Shown here: positions 16,880 through 26,650 of the stretch, one piece after another
Layout of the letters: every line of letters begins with the position of its first letter
Position numbering within the stretch: position 1 is the first letter of the stretch
DNA from: Chitinophagaceae bacterium UBA1931
GTDB lineage: Bacteria > Bacteroidota > Bacteroidia > Chitinophagales > Chitinophagaceae
DNA length: 64,000 bases
NCBI GenBank assembly: GCA_002337125.1
Contig: DDFJ01000004.1
Coordinates: 2,824,134 to 2,888,133, forward strand
Reading direction: 5' to 3'
Program-made: the position numbers and the translations under genes
The notes under the pieces: model-generated
What the model saw: the letters and a program-made list of their open reading frames with translations, nothing else
What the model was told of the DNA's origin: nothing
Databases searched by the model: none

Positions 16880-19800
16880 TTAAAAATCAAATCCAACTGA
16901 TACATTCATTTTGGGTTTTCCTCTAAAGAAACCATCCATTGGCCATCCTGCATCAAAGCGTACAAAATATCCAAGCAATGTACTTCTTGCACCAAAGCCA
17001 TAACTGCCAAGGAATGGTCCGATGCCCGGCGCTTTAATTGCAATTGATAATGGATTACCTGGTTCACTGTACGTAATTGTTGGACGGCCTATTTTATTAT
17101 AACGTCCGTTCCATGCAGTACCAAGATCAAAGAACTGAACCAACTGGAAGTTGCGGAGGAATGCATTGTTCACCGGCCGGTTCATTAAGGTTGCAAATAC
17201 AGGTAAACGCAATTCACTGTTGATAACAATATTATTATTTCCGTTGGCTGCGTTTTGTGTAAAGCCACGCAGGTTTACTGCAAGTGCTTCGTAAACATAA
17301 CTGGCATCGCTTGCCGGACGGTTTTGTGTATTGAAATAGCGTTCTTTTGTTACACCATTTCTTGTTACAGTGTTTGGTCCAAACATTAACCAGCCATCAG
17401 TACCTCCTAAGTAATAAATAATTTTGTTTGTGCCCCATGAAAAATCACCGGCAGCACGAATAGCCCAGATAAAATTGCGGTAGATTTTTAAATAATGACG
17501 TACATCAAAACCTGAATTATAAGTTAAGTTTCCTGATGAATCAACATAGCTTTCTGTCCATGCTTTGTAACGAAGTCCTCTCCAGATATTGCTTGCAGGG
17601 TTAATGGTATTATCATGTACAAATTCAACTCTTGCAAAGAAGAAGTTGATATTTTGATCAGGAATCGTAAGTGATTGATCAAGACCTGAAACATACATTC
17701 CGCTGTATCTGTCGGCTGATTTTACAATATACTTGTCGAACCGCACACCTGAATAAAGTTTCAGACTTTGTACTTCGTTAAATGGATAACTGATGCCTGC
17801 CTGGTAAATAGTACTGATATTTCGCACTGTAAATGGAATACTTCCGGTAGTGCCATAAGTTTGTCCCGATCTGTATAAACTCAGGTTCCAGTCCAGTCTT
17901 CTTCTTAAATTATCAAACCTCATGTACACTTCATTATCACGCAAACCATAGTTTATTCTGAATGCACCGGTAAACTTGTAATCTTCCATCATTTCCATCA
18001 CACCAACTTTTGTCATTGCATTTAATGCATTGCCATTGCCGGGATTTACAGGTCCGCTTGCACCGGTATATGGTTGAAAACGGTTAATCAGGAAAACGGT
18101 GTTTGAAGCAAAGTTGGTTGTAATGTTATCTGTAAAGAATTTTTTTGTGTACGGGAATACACGCATGCGGCTCAGCACATCTTCACGGTTGGGAACATTG
18201 GAGCCAATGAGTTTTGCACCAGCTGTTGCAGAATCAGTTTTAAATTCACTTTCAAAGAAATCATTAGCAGGTTTTTCAGCCTGTATTTTTACACTGTCCT
18301 GTATATCGGTTCGTTGCTGTGTGTTTTCACCGGCAATTTTATCAAGACGTGTGGAGCGTTTAATGTATTCAGTTGGCCTTGCATTTACATTACGTTTACG
18401 CAAGGTATTTTCATCCACTTTTAATTTGTACAGGAATTTAAATTCACCCTGGCGGTTTACTTCTGTAACCTGTCCGTTATCGCCTGCAATGCGTGTTTCA
18501 AGCACACTGCTTTGATAGTTGGTGATAGGGAATGTGTAGGAACTGTCGTCTGTTACACGGAATGTGTAAATCGAATCTGGTTCACTTTTGTTCCATGCCT
18601 TTAATGTAGAATCAAGTTCTTTTCCTTCGGGGTTGCGTAACAAATCATCACCAATTTTATAAATGGTGTCGAGGCCTGCAGCTTTTGTGCGGAAGAAACC
18701 TGCCCACCTGTTGCCAATACCATTTTCATCACTGATGAAAGTAAAGTGATTGGTGTTGTATTGTGATGGAAAACGGGCATTGCCGTATTTAATATTACTG
18801 AGCTGCGAAATTTGTTTGAACTCTGATTTATTCCAGTTGTCAACCAGGAAAATGTTGTAGCGGTTCTTCGGTAATACTGTATCACCTGTAGGAGCATCGG
18901 CAGTTGGTCGGTTACTTGCGAAAATAATACCTGTTTTATTGGGGAATGCTACAAAACTTGCATCAAGGTCATCATACACATCATTTGTAACCTGTTCCAG
19001 TTTCTGGTTGTCGATTTTATATACAAAGATGTCGCTTTGCCCGCCTTTCACTGCACTAAACACTAATGTATTCGGGTCAAGCATGTATTGCATATCATTT
19101 ACCTGCTCAAACGGAAGTGCAACATTTTTTACTGTTTTAATACGGCGGAATGCATCGTATACACTCAGCAATACTTTACCCTTTTCCCAAACAATCATTG
19201 CAATGCGTGTTCCTTTCGGATCCCATGCCAGCAATGGGTAATTTGGATTCGGCAGTTCTTCCATATTTCTTACACCACTTTTCCAAAGTACTTTTTCTGA
19301 AATAAAGTTTTCGTTGAGAATAACTCTTGTTTGTCCTTTTTTGTACTCAACTACTGCGTATGTAAAACTTTTTGGATTAGGATTGGCCTGGAAACGGAAA
19401 TAATCATTCTTGCCAATTTCTTTTGGAACGGTTAATTTGCCGCTGGGAACATTACGGCGTGCACGTATATCTTTATAATACTTGTCACGTTCGTAAATCA
19501 TAAAATCTTTCAGCAAATCCTTGAATTTCTTTTTGGCAATTGTTGTTGTAGCCCTGTTTACATTTTTGTAGATGCGGCTCAGGTATAACAAATAGGTGAC
19601 GTTTTCCTTTTTGTATTTTTCTTCAATAAAATACCAGAAGGCATGGCCGGCAAGTTGTGGCTGCTCGTAAGCAAACTGGTAAAAGTTTTTGTATTCGTAA
19701 CCACCAATCATGGCACTTTTCAGATCGTTATCAAGTTTGGTGCTCCAGTTTTCGGCAGCGTAAGCAATATAGCCATCGGTCAGCCATTTCGGCAAATCAA

Positions 19801-20314
19801 GCAACGCCTGGTTTTGTGCAAATTCACCAAGATCATCGCCAAACAACATTGATTCAACCAGTACTTTGGCAATTCCTTCCCTGATCTGGCGACGTAAATC
19901 ATTATGATCTCCGTTATAATAAATCACCATTTTGTTATTCACCAGCTTGGTTAAACCACCGGCATTAAAATAATCAAGACCAATACCAATATTTGTTTGT
20001 TTGAAATCATTGAAGTTGTTGTAAAGCACAATATTTAACCTGCGCTGAATGCTGTATTCAACAAATTCTTCCAGTGAAGGCAATTCTTCTTCCGCAACCT
20101 GGGTAACAAATTTTGCCAGTTCAAGACCGTTTTGTGTGTAATGCACATTAAAGTTGGGGCTTTGATAAAAGCTCCAGGTGAATTTTGTGTGCTGTACACG
20201 ATTTTTCCCAAACTCAACTGCATTAACTTGTGCAGATGTAGTTTTGGGAATAAATAACCAGATGATCAATGCAGAAAAAACCAGCTTCCAAATACCCTTC
20301 TGTTGAATTCGCAT
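16880..20314 (-). CDS. Outer-membrane protein: degenerate peptidase domain, TolB-like propeller, BamA-like barrel
   Basis: 1144 residues from ATG 20314; the frame extends 68 codons further but only the inner start gives a signal peptide (1-28, cleavage at SAQ). Order: a peptidase MA (gluzincin)-like region at about 35-290, a TolB/PD40-type beta-propeller at about 320-560 (repeats such as WDPKGTRIAMIVWEKGK), a linker, and a C-terminal barrel from about 780 to the end of the Omp85 surface antigen type, ending in GFDF. The place where a gluzincin has HExxH reads REGIAKVLVES (145-155), so the metal site is lost, while the WLTDGYIAY segment (177-185) that normally holds the third ligand is still recognisable. 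Related proteins are often annotated only as TolB-like. Confidence 0.8.
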   Translation of the reverse strand: MRIQQKGIWKLVFSALIIWLFIPKTTSAQVNAVEFGKNRVQHTKFTWSFYQSPNFNVHYTQNGLELAKFVTQVAEEELPSLEEFVEYSIQRRLNIVLYNNFNDFKQTNIGIGLDYFNAGGLTKLVNNKMVIYYNGDHNDLRRQIREGIAKVLVESMLFGDDLGEFAQNQALLDLPKWLTDGYIAYAAENWSTKLDNDLKSAMIGGYEYKNFYQFAYEQPQLAGHAFWYFIEEKYKKENVTYLLYLSRIYKNVNRATTTIAKKKFKDLLKDFMIYERDKYYKDIRARRNVPSGKLTVPKEIGKNDYFRFQANPNPKSFTYAVVEYKKGQTRVILNENFISEKVLWKSGVRNMEELPNPNYPLLAWDPKGTRIAMIVWEKGKVLLSVYDAFRRIKTVKNVALPFEQVNDMQYMLDPNTLVFSAVKGGQSDIFVYKIDNQKLEQVTNDVYDDLDASFVAFPNKTGIIFASNRPTADAPTGDTVLPKNRYNIFLVDNWNKSEFKQISQLSNIKYGNARFPSQYNTNHFTFISDENGIGNRWAGFFRTKAAGLDTIYKIGDDLLRNPEGKELDSTLKAWNKSEPDSIYTFRVTDDSSYTFPITNYQSSVLETRIAGDNGQVTEVNRQGEFKFLYKLKVDENTLRKRNVNARPTEYIKRSTRLDKIAGENTQQRTDIQDSVKIQAEKPANDFFESEFKTDSATAGAKLIGSNVPNREDVLSRMRVFPYTKKFFTDNITTNFASNTVFLINRFQPYTGASGPVNPGNGNALNAMTKVGVMEMMEDYKFTGAFRINYGLRDNEVYMRFDNLRRRLDWNLSLYRSGQTYGTTGSIPFTVRNISTIYQAGISYPFNEVQSLKLYSGVRFDKYIVKSADRYSGMYVSGLDQSLTIPDQNINFFFARVEFVHDNTINPASNIWRGLRYKAWTESYVDSSGNLTYNSGFDVRHYLKIYRNFIWAIRAAGDFSWGTNKIIYYLGGTDGWLMFGPNTVTRNGVTKERYFNTQNRPASDASYVYEALAVNLRGFTQNAANGNNNIVINSELRLPVFATLMNRPVNNAFLRNFQLVQFFDLGTAWNGRYNKIGRPTITYSEPGNPLSIAIKAPGIGPFLGSYGFGARSTLLGYFVRFDAGWPMDGFFRGKPKMNVSVGFDF

Positions 20315-20371
20315 AATTTCGTATTGAGATGTTGTGTTATAACGGTTATCTAAAAGTACAAAAATCAGTTT

Positions 20372-21010
20372 ATGTTGTCTGTTAAAGCTTTTACTTTCAG
20401 TCCTGTTCAGGAAAATACATATATCCTGTATAACGAAAAAGGTCATGCAATCATTATAGACCCCGGATGTTATTTTGAAGAAGAACGGGAACAACTCCTT
20501 TCTTTTCTTCAACAGCATAAGCTGGAACTGAAATTATTGCTTAATACACACTGCCATCTTGATCATGTGTTTGGCAATAAATGGATTCATGAAACCTTTG
20601 GTTTGCTGCTTCACATTCATCCAAACGAAAAACAAGTTCTCGATTTTGCACCGGCCAGCGGGTTAATGTGGAACCTGCCCTTTGACAATTATGATGCAGA
20701 AATTGTTTATTTGGATGGGAACAAAGAAATATTCTTTGATGAAGACGAGCTGAAAGTGCTGAATGCTCCCGGTCACTCGCCGGGCCATGTTTGTTTTTAT
20801 TGCCAAAAACAGGGTTTTGTAATTGGAGGTGATGTGTTGTTCAGGCAAAGTATCGGGCGTACTGATTTACCCGGTGGCGATTACGATACACTCATCAACA
20901 GCATTCGTACCGAATTATTTCCCTTGCCTGATGACACAATTGTTTACAGCGGTCATGGCCAATCAACCACCATCGGCTATGAAAAGCGGAATAATCCTTA
21001 TCTGCAGTAA
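20372..21010 (+). CDS. MBL fold metallo-hydrolase (glyoxalase II-like)
   Basis: A 212-residue metallo-beta-lactamase fold hydrolase with the dinuclear metal motif H60-C-H62-L-D64-H65, a further histidine in APGHSPGH, an aspartate in VIGGDVLF and a last histidine in YSGHG. Size and motif order match the short hydroxyacylglutathione-hydrolase-like group found widely in Bacteroidota. The natural substrate is not known. It is divergent from the propeller-barrel gene and ends eight bases from the converging flippase gene. Confidence 0.9.
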   Translation: MLSVKAFTFSPVQENTYILYNEKGHAIIIDPGCYFEEEREQLLSFLQQHKLELKLLLNTHCHLDHVFGNKWIHETFGLLLHIHPNEKQVLDFAPASGLMWNLPFDNYDAEIVYLDGNKEIFFDEDELKVLNAPGHSPGHVCFYCQKQGFVIGGDVLFRQSIGRTDLPGGDYDTLINSIRTELFPLPDDTIVYSGHGQSTTIGYEKRNNPYLQ

Positions 21011-21018
21011 TGAATCGT

Positions 21019-22524
21019 TCAGGAAATAAACCTGCCGATGTAAGGCATCTTCTGTAATTCTTTGCGTTCAACTCTTGAAACGAAATAAGTAAAGAGTGCC
21101 AGTAATGCTGTGCCGGTAATGATACTGAACCAAAGATGGGGATATAAATGAGTTGCTGTGCGGTGGATAAGCACAATTACGCTTACTAATACGATATAAG
21201 CAATCAGTTTTTTCTTTGCATAAGGAACCGGGTAATATTTCTGTCCAAGTGTATAACTTGTAATCATCATAAACAGGTAACAGATAAATGTGGCAAAGGC
21301 AGCTCCCCAATAATGAAACTTAGGTATCAGTAAAACATTTATTGCGATGGTAATAACAGCACCACCAATGGTTATTGCCGCACCGTATAAATTTTTGTTG
21401 GTGAGTTTGTACCAGATGCTGAGATTATAATATATGCCAAGAAAAATGTTACCCATTGCAAGCAATAGTACTACATTCATTCCTTCGCCCCAGGCATTTG
21501 ATTTAAGTGTAATGATCCATTTCAGCACATCGAGATAAAGCCCAATGAACAGAAACATAAAGCAACAGGCCAATACAAAAAACTTCATGATGCGGGCATA
21601 GGTTTTTGGCGCATCTTCATTTTTAGACTGATTAAAAAAGAACGGTTCGGCAGCCATACGGAAAGCCTGTATCATAATTGTAATCATAACGGCAATACGA
21701 TACAGGTTGGCAAAAACACCTAGTTGGTGTTTTGCTTCTTCTTTAGGCAAATCAACTACATGCTGGTACACCAGCCTGCTAAGCATATCATTCACCATTC
21801 CTCCTAAACCAACAATAATAAGCGGATAGCTGTAATGCATCACTTCTTTCCACAGCTTCAGATCGAAATCAAAATGAATTTCTTTCCATTCTTTCCATAG
21901 CAATAAATAGGTAAGAATGCTGCCACAAAGCCCGCCGATAAGATAATAGCCGATTCCTATTTTTTCATTATAAAAAGTACCGATAAAACTATTTGGATGA
22001 CTATGTGAATACGACGGCAAAACTCCAAGGAACAGGAAAACAATAAACATATTTAAGGCAATACCTGCAACCTGTACAAATGCATATTTTTTTGGCCTGT
22101 TTTCCTGCCGCAGTCTTGCAAATGGCAAAGTGCTGAGTGTGTCAAAAAATAAAATACCCAGCATATAAATAATGTATTCAGGATGATCTCCTAAGTCTGC
22201 AGCGTTGGCAATGGCTGGTTTTAAAAAGTAGAGAGCAATTGTAAACAGAATGGTCGTAAAGAGAATGGACAGACTAAGTGTGTTGTACAGTTTAGCTCTG
22301 TCTTTATCATTTGAAAAACGGAAATAGGCTGTTTCAACGCCATAAGTAAATATGACGTTAAGAAAAGGGATCATGGCATATACCTGCGTGAGATCGGCGG
22401 TTACAGCCGGTTTTGCAAATATGAACGGCAACGCCATATTTAAGATATATCCTAAAAATCTCCTTGCAATGGTAGGAATGCCATACCAAAGCGTTTGTCC
22501 TGCTAATTTTTTAACACTGCTCAA
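21019..22524 (-). CDS. Polysaccharide flippase (MOP superfamily, Wzx-like)
   Basis: A 501-residue membrane protein with 12-14 helices, the pattern of the polysaccharide-export branch of the MOP flippases. It begins SVKKLAGQTLWYGIPTIARR and contains LPFARLRQENRPKKY, both usual in Bacteroidota lipopolysaccharide biosynthesis flippases. It probably moves an undecaprenyl-linked glycan across the inner membrane. No other glycan genes lie next to it; it converges closely on the metallo-hydrolase. Confidence 0.87.
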   Translation of the reverse strand: MSSVKKLAGQTLWYGIPTIARRFLGYILNMALPFIFAKPAVTADLTQVYAMIPFLNVIFTYGVETAYFRFSNDKDRAKLYNTLSLSILFTTILFTIALYFLKPAIANAADLGDHPEYIIYMLGILFFDTLSTLPFARLRQENRPKKYAFVQVAGIALNMFIVFLFLGVLPSYSHSHPNSFIGTFYNEKIGIGYYLIGGLCGSILTYLLLWKEWKEIHFDFDLKLWKEVMHYSYPLIIVGLGGMVNDMLSRLVYQHVVDLPKEEAKHQLGVFANLYRIAVMITIMIQAFRMAAEPFFFNQSKNEDAPKTYARIMKFFVLACCFMFLFIGLYLDVLKWIITLKSNAWGEGMNVVLLLAMGNIFLGIYYNLSIWYKLTNKNLYGAAITIGGAVITIAINVLLIPKFHYWGAAFATFICYLFMMITSYTLGQKYYPVPYAKKKLIAYIVLVSVIVLIHRTATHLYPHLWFSIITGTALLALFTYFVSRVERKELQKMPYIGRFIS

Positions 22525-22708
22525 TAAGCGAAATTAAGGGTCTTCAAAAATAATTGATTCATGTTTTTTTCAGTGCAACCTTTATAGCCTGTTTTTTATC
22601 TAAATAATGGCAATTGACTAAGATCATTCTGTCATTAATCTGATTAGACTTAATTTTATCATGTCAGGATAATTTTTAAAACGTTGCTATCATTCCAAAA
22701 CAATTACA

Positions 22709-23347
22709 ATGAAAAAGATCACACTCTTATTAACTGCTTTATTTGTTTTCTTTATTGGCTCACAGGCACAGAATTTTGGTGAACTTGAATGGCAAAAGAA
22801 AAAAATACCAGCTGTTCTTACTGAAGTTCCACAATCAGCTTCCATAACCGAAGATGCAATTAAGCAAAAACTCAGCCAGCTTGGCTATAACGGAAAAGAA
22901 ACAAAGGGAGTTTATGTTTTTAAAGCAATACGCATTCCCGAAATCAGCGATGAAACATTTGATGTATTGCTGAGCATTGAACGTAAAAGCAGGAAAGAAA
23001 AAGATGCCAGCATTGTTTACTTTGCTGTTTCAAGAGGATATGAGAATTATGTAAAAGCCGATGATGATCCTGTTCTTGTTTCAAAAATCAAGCAATACTG
23101 TCTTAATTTTCTTCCATGGGCTGAAGCACAGGCGCTGGAAGTTGATATCAAAAACCAGGAGGATAAAGTAAAATCATCAGAGAAAAAATTACAGGATTAC
23201 CAGGATGATTCTGAAAGTCTGCAAAAGAAACTGAAAAAACTGCAGGATGATATTGAGGAAAACAAAAAGAACATTGAGAAGCAAAAAGCTGATGTTGAAA
23301 ACCAACGGAAAGCTTTGGAAATATTAAAAGGCAAACGTAAAAGCTAA
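22709..23347 (+). CDS. Secreted coiled-coil protein of unknown function
   Basis: A 212-residue protein with a signal peptide (MKKITLLLTALFVFFIGSQA, residues 1-20), a globular mixed region to about residue 145, and a long lysine- and glutamate-rich coiled coil to the C-terminus (about 147-205). I do not recognise the family. It stands alone between a flippase and a shared terminator, with 184 bases of AT-rich upstream sequence. Confidence 0.7.
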   Translation: MKKITLLLTALFVFFIGSQAQNFGELEWQKKKIPAVLTEVPQSASITEDAIKQKLSQLGYNGKETKGVYVFKAIRIPEISDETFDVLLSIERKSRKEKDASIVYFAVSRGYENYVKADDDPVLVSKIKQYCLNFLPWAEAQALEVDIKNQEDKVKSSEKKLQDYQDDSESLQKKLKKLQDDIEENKKNIEKQKADVENQRKALEILKGKRKS

Positions 23348-23360
23348 AGCATTTTAAAAT

Positions 23361-23390
23361 AAAAAGTCCCGGTTACTGGCCGGGACTTTT
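23361..23390. terminator. Bidirectional intrinsic terminator
   Basis: AAAAAGTCCCGG (23361-23372) pairs with CCGGGACTTTT (23380-23390) around a seven-base loop. It serves the converging coiled-coil protein gene and arfB. Confidence 0.85.
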
Positions 23391-23394
23391 TATT

Positions 23395-23802
23395 TTAATA
23401 ACTACCTGGTTTTATTTTTTGACGGGATAGTTTTTGTTCTGATTGCTTCTTTTTAAACTCCAGCCTTTTTTCTTTTGATGCTTTTGAAGGCTTGGTTGCA
23501 ATTCTTGCTTTTTTGGGCGTAAGCGCAGCCGTAACCAGTTGATTCATTTTTCTTGTTACTTCCTTTTTATTTTCCTGCTGGCTGCGGTGTACCTGACTTT
23601 TCACCATTAAAGCTGATTCTTTGTTGATGCGATTACTCAATTTTTCCAGCAAAACCAGTTTTTGTTCTTCAGTAATCAGTGCCGATGCAGAAATATTCCA
23701 ATAACCCATTACCATGGTTTCAACCTTGTTCACATTCTGGCCACCTGCTCCACCACTTCGTGCGGTTTGGTATTGTATTTCACTGCTGATATCTATCGTC
23801 AT
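23395..23802 (-). CDS. arfB: Alternative ribosome-rescue factor ArfB (YaeJ type)
   Basis: A 135-residue peptidyl-tRNA hydrolase of the class I release factor family that frees stalled ribosomes. The catalytic GGQ motif is at 20-22 in RSGGAGGQNVNKVET, and the C-terminal tail from about residue 95 is the lysine- and arginine-rich helix that enters the empty mRNA channel. No codon-recognition domain is present, which separates it from RF1/RF2. Divergent from dtd with about 50 bases between. Confidence 0.92.
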   Translation of the reverse strand: MTIDISSEIQYQTARSGGAGGQNVNKVETMVMGYWNISASALITEEQKLVLLEKLSNRINKESALMVKSQVHRSQQENKKEVTRKMNQLVTAALTPKKARIATKPSKASKEKRLEFKKKQSEQKLSRQKIKPGSY

Positions 23803-23854
23803 TGTTTGTGTAAGCTTTGTATTTTCGGGAATTGAAATTAAAGCAAATTATATT

Positions 23855-24307
23855 ATGCGTGCAGTGATTCAGCGAACATCCCATGCTTCGGTAAAAGTTG
23901 ACGGACAAATTACAGGACAAATTGAGAAGGGTTTACTTGTATTGCTTGGAATAGAAGATGCCGATACAACCGAAGATATTGAATGGTTGAGCGGTAAAAT
24001 TGTGAACCTCCGCATTTTTGATGATGAAAACGGAGTGATGAACCTGTCGTTAAAAGATGTTGATGGCGACCTGTTAATAGTAAGCCAGTTTACTTTGCAT
24101 GCTTCAACCAAAAAAGGAAACAGGCCATCGTACATAAAAGCTAGCAAGCCGGATATTGCAATTCCCTTGTATAAAAAAATGAAAGCACAGTTGGCAACCG
24201 ACCTGGGCAAAAAAATACAGTCAGGAATTTTTGGTGCAGATATGAAAGTGGAACTGCTGAACGATGGGCCGGTGACGATCATAATCGATACAAAGAATAA
24301 AGAGTAA
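23855..24307 (+). CDS. dtd: D-aminoacyl-tRNA deacylase
   Basis: Dtd removes D-amino acids wrongly attached to tRNA. The 150-residue protein starts MRAVIQRTSHASVKVDG at 23855; the open frame runs 47 codons further upstream but overlaps arfB and is not family-like. Both catalytic segments are visible: SQFTLHASTKKGNRPSY and the Gly-cis-Pro motif in LLNDGPVTIIIDT. The next gene, a MazG-like pyrophosphohydrolase, follows after 27 bases, so both may form a housekeeping operon with translation quality genes around. Confidence 0.95.
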   Translation: MRAVIQRTSHASVKVDGQITGQIEKGLLVLLGIEDADTTEDIEWLSGKIVNLRIFDDENGVMNLSLKDVDGDLLIVSQFTLHASTKKGNRPSYIKASKPDIAIPLYKKMKAQLATDLGKKIQSGIFGADMKVELLNDGPVTIIIDTKNKE

Positions 24308-24334
24308 TTCTATAATCAGAAAAACGAATAAGAA

Positions 24335-24670
24335 ATGACAGATTTAACAATAAAACAGGCGCAACAGCAGGTTGATGACTGGATTAAAACAGTTGGCGTT
24401 CGGTATTTTAATGAACTCACCAATCTTGGAATTTTAATGGAAGAAGTAGGGGAGCTGTCGAGATTAATGGTGCGTAAATATGGTGAACAGTCGTTTAAAG
24501 AAAGTGATAAGGGCAAAGAAATAAGTGATGAAATGGCCGATGTGCTTTGGGTATTGATTTGCCTTGCCAATCAAACCGGAGTTGATTTAACAGAAGCATT
24601 GCAAAAGAACTTTGAGAAGAAGAATATCAGGGATGCAAACAGGCATAAAGAAAACGAAAAACTCAAGTGA
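24335..24670 (+). CDS. MazG-like nucleotide pyrophosphohydrolase
   Basis: A 111-residue all-alpha NTP pyrophosphohydrolase of the MazG-like superfamily. The metal-binding pattern is present: EEVGEL (E-E-x-x-E) in the first half and DEMADVLW (D-E-x-x-D) in the second. Single-domain members hydrolyse non-canonical or damaged nucleotides. It lies between dtd and glyS on the same strand. Confidence 0.88.
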   Translation: MTDLTIKQAQQQVDDWIKTVGVRYFNELTNLGILMEEVGELSRLMVRKYGEQSFKESDKGKEISDEMADVLWVLICLANQTGVDLTEALQKNFEKKNIRDANRHKENEKLK

Positions 24671-24709
24671 AGATAACAGCTGTCAGTCGTTCCATTGATT
24701 CATAACACT

Positions 24710-24717
24710 TATCTTTG
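24710..24717 (+). promoter_or_regulatory. -7 promoter element TATCTTTG before glyS
   Basis: A perfect TAnnTTTG element 23 bases before the glyS ATG, giving a short leader of about 18 bases. A TTG twelve bases upstream is too close for the usual -33 spacing. Confidence 0.5.
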
Positions 24718-24740
24718 CGGCACTTTCAAACAAAGCAATC

Positions 24741-26180
24741 ATGGCGAGCGATAATCTTTTCGGAAATATTATTTCACATTCAAAAGAATACGGTTATATT
24801 TTTCAATCATCTGAAATTTATGATGGTTTAAGTGCTGTTTACGACTATGGTCAGTACGGTGCCCAGCTGAAAAAGAATATCCGTGATTTCTGGTGGAAGA
24901 GTATGACCCAGCTGCATGAGAATATTGTTGGTATTGATGCTGCTATTTTCATGCACCCAACCACATGGAAAGCCAGCGGCCACGTTGATAATTTCAGCGA
25001 TCCCATGATTGATAATAAGGATAGCAAAAAGCGTTACCGTGTTGATCATTTGATTGAAACTTACGCCGAAACCCTTGCTGAACCGGAAGCTGCAGCTTTG
25101 ATTGCAAAAATGGAACAGTTACTTGCGGCCGATAATTTTGCAGGCATCAAGCAATTGATTGATGAAAACAAAATTAAGTGCAGCGTCAGTGGAACTGCAA
25201 ACTGGACAGATGTACGCCAGTTTAATCTCATGTTCTCTACTGAATTTGGTGCTGTATCAAGCGATAATCCTGAAGATAATATTGTATACCTGCGCCCCGA
25301 AACAGCACAGGGTATTTTTGTAAACTTCCTGAATGTGCAGAAAAGTGGTCGTATGAAAATACCGTTTGGTATTGCACAAACAGGTAAGGCATTTCGTAAC
25401 GAAATTGTTGCCCGTCAGTTCATTTTCCGCATGCGTGAATTTGAGCAAATGGAAATGCAGTTCTTTGTTCGCCCCGGCACTGAACTTGACTGGTATGCTT
25501 ACTGGAAAGAAACAAGAATGAAATGGCACCAGGAACTTGGTTTGCCTGCTGATAAACTTCGTTTCCACGATCACACCAAACTGGCACACTATGCCAATGC
25601 AGCGGTGGATGTGGAATACAATTTCCCTTTTGGCTGGAAAGAATTAGAAGGTATTCACTCTAGGACCGATTACGATCTTCGCCGCCACCAGGAATTCAGC
25701 AAAAAGAAAATGCAGTATTTCGATACCGAAATTAATCAGAACTATATTCCTTACGTGGTTGAAACTTCTGTTGGTCTGGATCGTTTGTTCCTTACCATCC
25801 TCAGCAATTCATACCACGAAGAGCAGGTTCCAACTGCTGAAGAAGGAAAAATGGACACCCGTACAGTATTACGTATCCCGGCAAAAGTTGCCCCCGTTAA
25901 ACTGGCAGTGTTACCGTTAGTCAAAAAGGAAGGATTACCAGAAATAGCGAAAGAGCTTGTGAATGATTGCCGTTTGTCTTTCCATTGTCAATATGATGAA
26001 AAAGACAGCATTGGCAAGCGCTATCGCAGGCAGGATGCAATAGGAACACCATTCTGTGTTACGGTTGATCACCAGACAAAAGAAGATGGAATGGTTACAA
26101 TCAGGAACAGAGATACATTAATTCAGGAACGTATACCTGTATCTTCTGTTAAGGATTTTGTGAACAAATCAGTTGCATAA
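24741..26180 (+). CDS. glyS: Glycine--tRNA ligase (dimeric type)
   Basis: A 479-residue class II glycyl-tRNA synthetase of the alpha2 type found in Bacteroidota, eukaryotes and archaea, not the alpha2beta2 type of Proteobacteria. Class II motif 2 is seen in GKAFRNEIVARQFIFRMREFEQME and motif 3 in VVETSVGLDRLF; the C-terminal anticodon-binding domain begins near VAPVKLAVLPL. The start MASDNLFGN is preceded by its own promoter element. Confidence 0.93.
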   Translation: MASDNLFGNIISHSKEYGYIFQSSEIYDGLSAVYDYGQYGAQLKKNIRDFWWKSMTQLHENIVGIDAAIFMHPTTWKASGHVDNFSDPMIDNKDSKKRYRVDHLIETYAETLAEPEAAALIAKMEQLLAADNFAGIKQLIDENKIKCSVSGTANWTDVRQFNLMFSTEFGAVSSDNPEDNIVYLRPETAQGIFVNFLNVQKSGRMKIPFGIAQTGKAFRNEIVARQFIFRMREFEQMEMQFFVRPGTELDWYAYWKETRMKWHQELGLPADKLRFHDHTKLAHYANAAVDVEYNFPFGWKELEGIHSRTDYDLRRHQEFSKKKMQYFDTEINQNYIPYVVETSVGLDRLFLTILSNSYHEEQVPTAEEGKMDTRTVLRIPAKVAPVKLAVLPLVKKEGLPEIAKELVNDCRLSFHCQYDEKDSIGKRYRRQDAIGTPFCVTVDHQTKEDGMVTIRNRDTLIQERIPVSSVKDFVNKSVA

Positions 26181-26305
26181 TTGAACGAAGTGAATTATTT
26201 TGCCAAGTAATATATAAGGAGATCCTTCTGTGGTTGTTTTTTTCGGCCGCAGGCCTTTTTTGAACGGCAATCTATCATAATTGTAAAACAAAACATACCG
26301 AAGAA

Positions 26306-26608
26306 ATGATCCCTACACTTACCAACTTAACCCTTGAAATCCATATTGTGCTTTTTGGTGGTTTAATGATTCTGGCAATTTTGGCAGGATTACTGATAGG
26401 CCGCAAGCAAATGCGGAAAAAAGAAAATCGTATTCTTGAACTGGAAAACGAAATGCTCGCATCTCACAAAGAGATTTTGAAATATGCAATGACGAACAAA
26501 CAGCTTACCGAAACACTTGAAAAAGCAAAAATCCCCTTCCCCGTTACACGTATCGACGAAGAAGAGGATGAAAAAGTTCGCAAAATACCTTTAGGCAAAA
26601 TCGGTTAA
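26306..26608 (+). CDS. Small membrane-anchored coiled-coil protein
   Basis: A 100-residue protein with one membrane helix (about 13-33) followed by a charged coiled coil (about 38-70) and an acidic-basic tail ending KIPLGKIG. I do not recognise a family. The 125 bases in front show only a short GC-rich self-complementary stretch (GGCCGCAGGCC near 26247) of unclear meaning. Confidence 0.65.
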   Translation: MIPTLTNLTLEIHIVLFGGLMILAILAGLLIGRKQMRKKENRILELENEMLASHKEILKYAMTNKQLTETLEKAKIPFPVTRIDEEEDEKVRKIPLGKIG

Positions 26609-26650
26609 TCAATTTTTATTCTTCACTGGTATTTGTATTTCTTTGGAATA

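Noticed and set aside
23714..23854. Extended N-terminus of D-aminoacyl-tRNA deacylase
   Set aside because: It overlaps the arfB coding region on the other strand; Dtd normally begins MRAVIQR.
26240..26262. GGCCGCAGGCC self-complementary stretch after glyS followed by T-run, as a terminator
   Set aside because: The stem is only four or five pairs with a three-base loop; too weak to report as a terminator with confidence.
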